Source: Syntrophus sp034006265
Lineage (GTDB): Bacteria; Desulfobacterota; Syntrophia; Syntrophales; Syntrophaceae
NCBI GenBank assembly: GCA_034006265.1
Contig: JAVETB010000021.1
Coordinates: 1-36,500 of the forward strand
Length of the DNA: 36,500 bases
Direction of reading: 5' to 3'
Both the position numbers and the translations under genes were made by a program. The notes under the pieces were generated by a model, which worked only from the letters and a program-made list of their open reading frames with translations, did not search any database and had not been told where the DNA came from. Of this stretch, positions 31,387 through 36,500 are shown piece after piece. Position 1 is the stretch's first letter; the number at the start of each line of letters is the position of its first letter.

Positions 31387-32652
31387 TTATGGAGAGCAGG
31401 AGGGATCTTCAAGGGAGCATGTTTCATTTGCGGCTGACTCGAAAAGGTCCGTTCCCTGGAAAAAATAATAGTCGTAAAGATAGCGGGCTATCTGTGCCAT
31501 TGCCTGTTCCTGCTGGGCGATGCTTCGATTGGATGTTTTGATGAAGATGGCCAGGGCGACATGGCCCGCTTCGCCGGGCAGGGTCAGAATGGCCGCATCG
31601 TTCACCATGGACGGGCCGATCGTACCGGTCTTGTTGGCCACCTTCATTCCAGGCGGGATCAGGCTCTTGATCCTGGAATTTCCCGTCTGACAGCGTCCCA
31701 TGATCCCCAAAAGTACGGAAGTGGTTCCCGGCTGAAGGGCCGTTCCATCGTATGCCATGGCCAGCAGGCTCGTCATGGCATCAGGGGACGCCGTGTCCCG
31801 GCGGTCCGTGTAGAAGCGGCCCTGTGCCCTTTTCAGGGTATCCGCCGGCACGCTGTCCCGCAGCCGGTTATATTTCTGCAGTTGGAAGGCCCCCGGTGCG
31901 GGGAGATCCGAAATGCCGCGCCAGTCGGCCAGCATATTGAGCGTGGGGCGGCTGACGTCCATTTCCTGTATGCCCAGGCTTTTCATGGCCGTGGTGACGG
32001 CTGCCGGTCCGCCGGCGAGCTTCAGTATGGCGTCGCTCGCCGTATTGTCGCTGATCAGGAGCATCAGCTCCAGAAGTTCCCGAACCGTATAGGACTCATC
32101 CTTTTTTTTAAAGGTCTTGATGAGCCTGCCGCTGCCTGGGTGGATATCACCGCTGCGCAGGGTGACGGTTGAAGTCAGGCGAACCTCCCCACGATCCACC
32201 CGGCGGAGAAGCTGAACGGCTATGGGGATCTTGTAAACGCTTGCCATGGGAAACCGCTCCCCACCGTTGAAGGAAAACGATCTTCCCGATTCAATGTGGA
32301 GGGCGCTGACTCCTACGGTTCCTCCCGCCAGCGCCGCCAGGCGCTTCACCTCCTGCTCCAGGCGCAGTTTTACCCGTTCCGGTCCAGGGCCGGGCCGAGG
32401 AGCTGCTGTCGATTTGGATCGTTCCTGAAGCTGAGGTTGCGTAGCGGCCGCTGCCGGCGTATCGCGTTTCTCCTGCGCTTTTGCATCGTTTGCTGATGTC
32501 GGAACATGCCCGGCCTCCAACGGGGAGGTCCCAACAACCGGGGGACAGGCCTCAGAAGGCGGGCACTGCGTTTTGCAGACGGTGCAGGAAACCGTCGATA
32601 CGGAAATAACAGCGAGAAAGACAAATAATCTGAGGAAATGTAATGTGTTCAT
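31387..32652 (-). CDS. Class A beta-lactamase-fold lipoprotein lacking the usual Glu166
   Basis: A 421-residue predicted exported protein. A signal sequence ends in VSC (probable lipidation at C23), followed by a Cys- and Pro-rich linker (24-95) and a serine beta-lactamase/DD-peptidase-fold domain. SVYK (S138-K141), SDN (201-203) and KTG (341-343) are intact. The omega-loop motif that reads ExxLN in class A enzymes is RPTLN here (R235), and about 38 extra residues separate it from the RDT-x-x-P motif (from R285). The acyl-enzyme could form, but normal Glu-driven hydrolysis is unlikely unless another residue substitutes. It might be a weak lactamase, a penicillin-binding sensor or a peptidoglycan enzyme. 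The amidohydrolase gene follows closely. Confidence 0.85.
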   Translation of the reverse strand: MNTLHFLRLFVFLAVISVSTVSCTVCKTQCPPSEACPPVVGTSPLEAGHVPTSANDAKAQEKRDTPAAAATQPQLQERSKSTAAPRPGPGPERVKLRLEQEVKRLAALAGGTVGVSALHIESGRSFSFNGGERFPMASVYKIPIAVQLLRRVDRGEVRLTSTVTLRSGDIHPGSGRLIKTFKKKDESYTVRELLELMLLISDNTASDAILKLAGGPAAVTTAMKSLGIQEMDVSRPTLNMLADWRGISDLPAPGAFQLQKYNRLRDSVPADTLKRAQGRFYTDRRDTASPDAMTSLLAMAYDGTALQPGTTSVLLGIMGRCQTGNSRIKSLIPPGMKVANKTGTIGPSMVNDAAILTLPGEAGHVALAIFIKTSNRSIAQQEQAMAQIARYLYDYYFFQGTDLFESAANETCSLEDPSCSP

Positions 32653-32850
32653 TGTTCCTAAACCTGCCCGGTATGGATTGGCAACCCCGGGATCCGGGTT
32701 CGTGTGGGATTGGATAAGTCCCTAATGATGCGGCCGACTATTGAAGGAGGAAAAGCCGCGTGCGGGAAGCCTGTCCCTCCCGGAAAAAAACTCCCCCTGT
32801 AGATGACGAGGTCGAATATTGAAGGCAGTTACTGCGGGATTCGAGACGGG

Positions 32851-33183
32851 TCAAACGTCATGGATTTCACGAAACTGCGGGCAGATCTCCGAGGATCCCG
32901 GCTGGTACTTCCGGCACACCGATGGTCTTGTTTCATAAATGGAGCAGGCGTAGTGATTTCCGTCCCACATCAGAAAAGAGCATCCGTGCAGGTAATGTCC
33001 GTCCAACGATGAAACCAGGTGATCCCCGACCCACATGGCGTGCTCATGCTCGATGATGTGAAGAATGTCATCCCGGCCTTCCCTCTTCCATCGCTCGAGA
33101 TCCTCGTCCGTCACATAGCAGTTTACGTTGGCCAGGCAGCAGGTGCCGCACTGTTTGCAGATGATCTGCACCGTCGATTCCAT
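32851..33183 (-). CDS. YkgJ-family cysteine-cluster protein
   Basis: A 110-residue protein of the YkgJ (CxxCxxCC) family, thought to bind zinc or an iron-sulfur cluster. Cysteines are grouped as CKQCGTCC near the N-terminus, a single C in NCYVTDEDLERW, then GCSFL, YACSIYETRPSVCRKY and a final EICPQF. ATG 33183 was chosen for AGGAGAG 5 bases upstream; the frame is open further to 33390, but that part does not look coding. It stands alone with about 200 bases before the beta-lactamase-fold gene. Its biochemical role is unknown. Confidence 0.85.
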   Translation of the reverse strand: MESTVQIICKQCGTCCLANVNCYVTDEDLERWKREGRDDILHIIEHEHAMWVGDHLVSSLDGHYLHGCSFLMWDGNHYACSIYETRPSVCRKYQPGSSEICPQFREIHDV

Positions 33184-33772
33184 AGTTCTCTCCTTGTATC
33201 CGTTTTTCCGGACAGGTGAGAACCGTGCAAAATTGCATTCCGAAACACGATGACGTTTTTTTTGAGAACACCACGGCATCACGGATGGCCAACGCCCATC
33301 CGGGGAGTTAATATGACAGGAACAGACAGAGCGCCTCCCAACATCTCTGATGTTTGATCTCCTTGTCTCACAAGTTTTCAGCCTCGTCAAGTCCTATGGC
33401 GCATCATTTTAAAAGGAATGGTCCGGCATGATCAGCAGAGCCGGGGAAGGGGATTCACCGGAGGTATTCGGGTCGGAGTCATGTAGGGAACGGACCTTGT
33501 CGCCGACTTCGCACCGCAGGATCGAATCAGGATGTCACAGGATGAAACACAGGTTAAGGCCGGATGTGGATTTTGGCTCTTCGAAGGCGCAAGTGGTTCA
33601 TCGGGGGCCTGCTTCTGATGGTTTTTCCCGGATGGCTGACCCTCTGGCTGGCGGTGGTGGCGATATGGGAAGTTCCCTCCTGGTGACCCGCAACGCCATG
33701 AGGCTGCTTCGGGACGGGTATCGGGAAGAAAGGCGCTGAAGAGACATTCCACCGCTTGGAGAGGCCGACGTC
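33184..33772. other. 589-base stretch without a confident gene
   Basis: It holds a 7-bp hairpin CGGATGG/CCATCCG (33282-33288 and 33296-33302) without a T-run, and a possible 40-codon plus-strand frame at 33564-33686 with a hydrophobic middle (GLLLMVFPGWLTLWLAVVAI). That frame is too short and poorly supported to call a gene. No RNA gene or mobile element is seen. Confidence 0.5.
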
Positions 33773-34159
33773 TCAGGATTTTGCCTTTCCTTTTCTGGCA
33801 TCGATGTCGCCGGGATAGACCATGGCATCCTGGCCCCTCTCCCGGGTCCGGACTCGAATCGCCTCGTCCACGGGATAGATAAAAATGAGGCCGTCTCCCG
33901 GCTCACCCGTTTGAGCCGAATTGAGGATGGCGTCGATCGCCGCTTCCAGGTTGCGGTCGCTTAACACGATGTTGATCTGGATCTTGGGAAGCAAATTGAC
34001 CTGATAAGTCCCAGCCCGGCCCACCAGCTTTATTCCCCCCTGGCGGCCCTGTCCCCGGACTTCAAACATGTTCAATCCCACGATGCCGATTTTGGACAGG
34101 GACTCCTTGACGTCGTTTACTTTATCTTCACGGATAATGGCTTCAATTTTTCTCAGCAT
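33773..34159 (-). CDS. glnK: Nitrogen regulatory protein P-II (GlnK/GlnB family)
   Basis: A 128-residue trimeric signal protein that senses ATP/ADP and 2-oxoglutarate and gates the ammonium channel. It opens MLRKIEAIIR; the T-loop has the uridylylatable Tyr at 52 (E. coli Tyr51) in GTYQVNLLPK; the B-loop region TGEPGDGLIFIYPV follows. The T-loop sequence GIKLVGRAGTY differs from the E. coli ELYRGAEY form. A basic C-terminal tail of about 15 residues (ARKGKAKS end) extends past the usual 112. GGAGAG lies 6 bases before the ATG. It is downstream of amtB with a 60-base gap and shares its sigma-54 promoter, reversing the common glnK-amtB order. Confidence 0.93.
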   Translation of the reverse strand: MLRKIEAIIREDKVNDVKESLSKIGIVGLNMFEVRGQGRQGGIKLVGRAGTYQVNLLPKIQINIVLSDRNLEAAIDAILNSAQTGEPGDGLIFIYPVDEAIRVRTRERGQDAMVYPGDIDARKGKAKS

Positions 34160-34219
34160 GCGAATCTCTCCAGGTTCAAGAAATAGGGTTATGGATCTCC
34201 TCGAAGTGAAACATAGGCG

Positions 34220-35446
34220 TTACGAATAGGAGCGTTCCCCGTGGGAACTGATGTCCAGGCCGACTTCTTCGGCCATGGGGGATACGCGAAGCCCGATACT
34301 GGCGTGAAGGATCCTGGCCAGCAGGTAGGTCATTCCGAAGGAAAAGCCGATGGTGACGACAATGGCCAGAAGCTGAATGCCGATCTGTCCCGGATTTCCG
34401 AAAAAAAGGCCGTTCCGGCCGTCACCGTTCACGGCAACGGTAGCGAACAGTCCGGTGGCGATCATCCCCCAGGTACTGGCCATACCGTGGCAGGCCCACA
34501 CATCCAGGGACTCATCGAGTCTGCGCCGGTCCCGGAAGCGCATGGCGTAATAGGACAGGGGGGCGGCCACGGCCCCCACGGCGATGGAGGCCAGCGGTGT
34601 GATATAGCCGGAAGCCGGCGTAACCGCCGCAAGCCCGACGACCATCCCCGTTACGATTCCCAGGGTGCTTGGTCTTCCGTCCAGCCAGGAAAGAAACATC
34701 CAGACAAGACCGGCGGTTGCCGCCGATGTGTTGGTCGTAAGCAGGGCATTGACGGCCACACCATTGGCTGCCAGAGCACTGCCGGCGTTGAAGCCGAACC
34801 ATCCCACCCACAGCAGTCCAGCCCCCAGGACCGTCAGGGGAATATTGTTGGGTTCCATGGAGCCGTTGCCGAATCCCTTGCGGGGTCCGATGACGATGGC
34901 AAAGGCCAGTGCCGAAAAGCCGGCGGCGATGTGAACCACCGTCCCTCCGGCGAAGTCCAGAACGCCCATGGTTTTCAGCCAGCCGCCCTGGCCCCAGACC
35001 CAGTGACACAGGGGGTCATAGATCAGAGTGGCCCACAGCAGGCTGAAGAGCAGAAAGCTCTTGAACTTGATCCGCTCCACAAAGGCGCCGGTAATCAGAG
35101 CCGGTGTAATGACGGCAAACATCATTTGAAAAGCGGCAAACAGCCCGTGCGGGATGGTTTTGCAGTAATCGTCGTTGGGATGGGCGCCGACTCCCAGAAA
35201 GCCGACAAAATCAAGTCCCCCGATCAACCCGTTGATATCCGGGCCAAAGGCGAGGGAATAGCCGAAAACGATCCACTGCAGACCGATGAGAGACAGAAAG
35301 ATGTAACTGAGAGTCAGCGTGGAAAGAACATTTTTTCTGCGGACCATCCCCCCATAAAAAAAAGCGAGGGCCGGCGTCATCAGCAGTACCAGGGAGCAAC
35401 AAACCAGGATCCAGGCCGTGTCGCCGGCGTTGATCGTACTGAGCAT
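34220..35446 (-). CDS. amtB: Ammonium transporter (Amt family)
   Basis: Integral membrane ammonium channel, 408 residues from ATG 35446, about 11 transmembrane helices. Family motifs: the opening TPALAFFYGGMVRRKNVL; DFAGGTVVHIAAG with the first pore histidine; and WACHGMASTWG with the second. Both pore His and the substrate-site Asp are present. The start is one of two adjacent ATGs (35449 or 35446) after GGAGG in the minus-strand leader; frames open further upstream are not supported. No cleavable signal is apparent; helix 1 begins almost at once. It is followed by glnK and preceded by a sigma-54 promoter, so nitrogen-limitation control by NtrC is likely. Confidence 0.95.
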   Translation of the reverse strand: MLSTINAGDTAWILVCCSLVLLMTPALAFFYGGMVRRKNVLSTLTLSYIFLSLIGLQWIVFGYSLAFGPDINGLIGGLDFVGFLGVGAHPNDDYCKTIPHGLFAAFQMMFAVITPALITGAFVERIKFKSFLLFSLLWATLIYDPLCHWVWGQGGWLKTMGVLDFAGGTVVHIAAGFSALAFAIVIGPRKGFGNGSMEPNNIPLTVLGAGLLWVGWFGFNAGSALAANGVAVNALLTTNTSAATAGLVWMFLSWLDGRPSTLGIVTGMVVGLAAVTPASGYITPLASIAVGAVAAPLSYYAMRFRDRRRLDESLDVWACHGMASTWGMIATGLFATVAVNGDGRNGLFFGNPGQIGIQLLAIVVTIGFSFGMTYLLARILHASIGLRVSPMAEEVGLDISSHGERSYS

Positions 35447-35481
35447 CATAAACCTCCGGATGAGTAAATGACTCCACATCA

Positions 35482-35499
35482 TGGCAATTATCCTTCCAC
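35482..35499 (-). promoter_or_regulatory. Sigma-54 promoter of amtB-glnK
   Basis: On the minus strand, GTGGAAGGATAATTGCCA has GG and GC exactly 10 bases apart and TTGC at -12. The predicted start near 35472 lies about 25 bases before the amtB ATG. Nitrogen-transport genes are classic sigma-54/NtrC targets. Confidence 0.65.
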
Positions 35500-35536
35500 A
35501 GGAAAATATCCTGTAATATCGAGAGAATGATCCATT

Positions 35537-35631
35537 GTGATCCCAGGAGAACTTAACGGAATTGTTCCAATTCAAGGAACGTTCAACATAATTGTCTCAT
35601 TTGTCCGTGCTGTTTATTTATCCTGGATCAC
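35537..35631. repeat. Inverted repeats upstream of amtB (candidate activator sites)
   Basis: GTGATCCCAGG (35537-35547) and CCTGGATCAC (35622-35631) are inverted copies with one extra C, 74 bases apart. Between them lies GTTCC-N7-GGAAC (35564-35580) overlapping the palindrome GAACGTTC (35577-35584). They sit 40-150 bases upstream of the sigma-54 promoter, the usual place for enhancer sites, but do not match a known NtrC consensus. The divergent gap to 35765 otherwise holds nothing recognisable. Confidence 0.45.
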
Positions 35632-35765
35632 GTAGTCCTGAATCCCGGGTGCGTTTAATCATTGCATCCGAAGATCTTTGCCTTTATGGTAGGGAATCTT
35701 TGTAAGAATGAGGCAGGGTGAGAGGGAAATCGTCCTTCCGGTTGAAGAGAAGGAGAGCCGTAGAA

Positions 35766-36299
35766 ATGAAAAAAATCGCTGGATGGATTCTGTTGATCGT
35801 TTTGGCGGCGGGGCTTTATGCCGCGGCCGCTCCGTATCTTACGCTGTACATGATCCAGAGCGGCGTTGAGCAGTCGGATCCGGAAAAAATTTCAAAATAC
35901 GTGGATTTTCCAGCCTTGCGAGCAAACCTCAAGACACAGGTGCATTCTCATATTCAAAGCGGAGAAACGCCCTCATCAAGGGAAAACCCCATAGCCACAG
36001 CGGCGAACAGGCTGGTTTCCAAAATGGCGGATGACGCAGTTGATTCCCTGGTAACGCCAGCCGTCCTGAAAATGCTCGCCCAGGGGGAACAGCGGAGAGA
36101 ACGTTCAACCCGGGATTCTTCTCCGGGGGCGGAGGAATCAAAGGGCGGATTTCTAAAGAATGCCTCCTGCCGTTACGAGAGCCTCGACACGTTCTCCGTG
36201 ACGAAGAAAGACGACAAAAACAGGGAAATCCGCTTGATCCTGTCGCGCAGCGGCCTGTCGTGGAAGCTCAGCAACATCATCCTGCCTCGAAGCGAATGA
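35766..36299 (+). CDS. DUF2939-like membrane-anchored protein
   Basis: A 177-residue protein with an N-terminal membrane anchor or signal (about 5-22) followed by a PYLTLYMIQSGVEQSD segment and ISKYVDFPALRANLK, the characteristic start of DUF2939 proteins. The remainder is polar, with a Ser/Arg/Glu-rich linker near 112-130 and a C-terminal strand region ending SWKLSNIILPRSE. ATG 35766 was chosen for AAGGAG about 10 bases upstream; the frame runs back to 35718 without support. It is transcribed away from amtB. DUF2939 has no established function; an envelope location is inferred from the anchor. Confidence 0.8.
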   Translation: MKKIAGWILLIVLAAGLYAAAAPYLTLYMIQSGVEQSDPEKISKYVDFPALRANLKTQVHSHIQSGETPSSRENPIATAANRLVSKMADDAVDSLVTPAVLKMLAQGEQRRERSTRDSSPGAEESKGGFLKNASCRYESLDTFSVTKKDDKNREIRLILSRSGLSWKLSNIILPRSE

Positions 36300-36382
36300 G
36301 TTGCCGGGGATACAACAACAGAACCCTTTAAAAAATTGACTCAGCCTGACGGGAGCCCCCTTTCTTTCTTCAGGAGGAACTT

Positions 36383-36500
36383 GTGGCCATTAACCGTAAA
36401 GATGTCATCTATTTTGTCCTGACAGACCGGTTTCATGGAGTCGAGAACCCAAGGCCGGAACTTCGGGAGAAGATCGACAAGGCCAATCCGAAGTCTTATC
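36383..36500 (+). CDS. Alpha-amylase family (GH13) protein, N-terminal fragment (3' truncated)
   Basis: Only 39 codons are visible before the window ends. GTG 36383 follows AGGAGG at 36372-36377 with a 5-base spacer. The translation begins VAINRKDVIYFVLTDRFHG, matching the first beta-strand motif of GH13 alpha-amylase catalytic barrels (DVIYFVLTDRF), which hydrolyse or transfer alpha-glucans. No signal peptide precedes it, so a cytoplasmic enzyme is suggested. Catalytic residues lie outside the window. Confidence 0.75.
   Translation, partial: MAINRKDVIYFVLTDRFHGVENPRPELREKIDKANPKSY

Noticed and set aside
33428..33739. 103-codon plus-strand open frame in the gap before glnK
   Set aside because: No ribosome site, composition unlike the neighbours, no recognisable motif; likely chance.
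34241..35467. 408-codon plus-strand open frame opposite amtB
   Set aside because: Antisense of a recognised ammonium transporter; the product is Gly/His/Gln-rich low-complexity text with no motif.
1..36500. CRISPR arrays, phage or insertion-sequence genes, integrase/att sites
   Set aside because: No regularly spaced repeats, transposase, integrase or phage structural motifs were seen; the two tRNA genes show no duplicated 3' ends downstream.

Overview
The window is a contiguous piece of a Gram-negative bacterial chromosome. Gene order and protein types point to a deltaproteobacterial lineage, most likely a Syntrophus-like member of the Syntrophales. The reasons are an arginine/lysine biosynthesis string (argG-argH-lipoprotein-lysA-dapA-dapB), an EF-G of the spirochaete/planctomycete/deltaproteobacterial/mitochondrial type, a FadL porin, SucCD-like acyl-CoA ligase genes, formate-tetrahydrofolate ligase, sigma-54-like promoters and a hybrid sensor kinase. 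The taxon is inferred from gene content; no 16S gene is present. Almost everything is housekeeping or metabolic. I see no phage, IS element, CRISPR array or integrase.

Layout. (1) 1-8050, plus strand: a dense operon, argG (5' truncated)-argH-LptM/FN3-like lipoprotein-lysA-dapA-dapB-folK-PP0621-like small membrane protein-transaldolase-pgsA. Many genes overlap by a few bases. (2) 8071-8325: a tRNA promoter, tRNA-Gly(GCC), tRNA-Cys(GCA) and a terminator; pgsA-glyW-cysT is the order seen in E. coli. (3) 8639-12948: leucyl aminopeptidase, two oligopeptide-ABC ATPases without their permease genes, and an alpha/beta hydrolase. (4) 13124-18177: a candidate sigma-54 promoter, then a tandem-PilZ protein and a membrane hybrid histidine kinase 6 bases apart; the kinase gene overlaps a convergent methyltransferase gene by 22 bases. 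(5) 18156-22572, minus strand: methyltransferase, FadL porin, a 22-bp perfect hairpin, and a divergent SucD/SucC pair with a clear promoter, facing a GntR/FCD regulator. (6) 23583-25940: promoter, double-ACT protein and an unusual formate-tetrahydrofolate ligase. (7) 26115-29900: terminator, cold-shock protein, terminator with a competing upstream hairpin, EF-G, P-loop ATPase and a cysteine-free IscA-like protein. (8) 30022-33183, minus strand: amidohydrolase (MTA/SAH deaminase type), a beta-lactamase-fold lipoprotein and a YkgJ-type Cys-cluster protein. (9) 33773-35499, minus strand: amtB-glnK behind a good sigma-54 promoter. (10) 35766-36500: a DUF2939-like membrane-anchored protein and the first codons of a GH13 alpha-amylase.

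The most promising places for new biology are the sigma-54/PilZ/hybrid-kinase module, the EF-G operon (possible attenuator, unknown ATPase, A-type carrier relative without cysteines), the beta-lactamase fold lacking its deacylating Glu, and the divergent SucCD and FTHFS enzymes beside their putative regulators.
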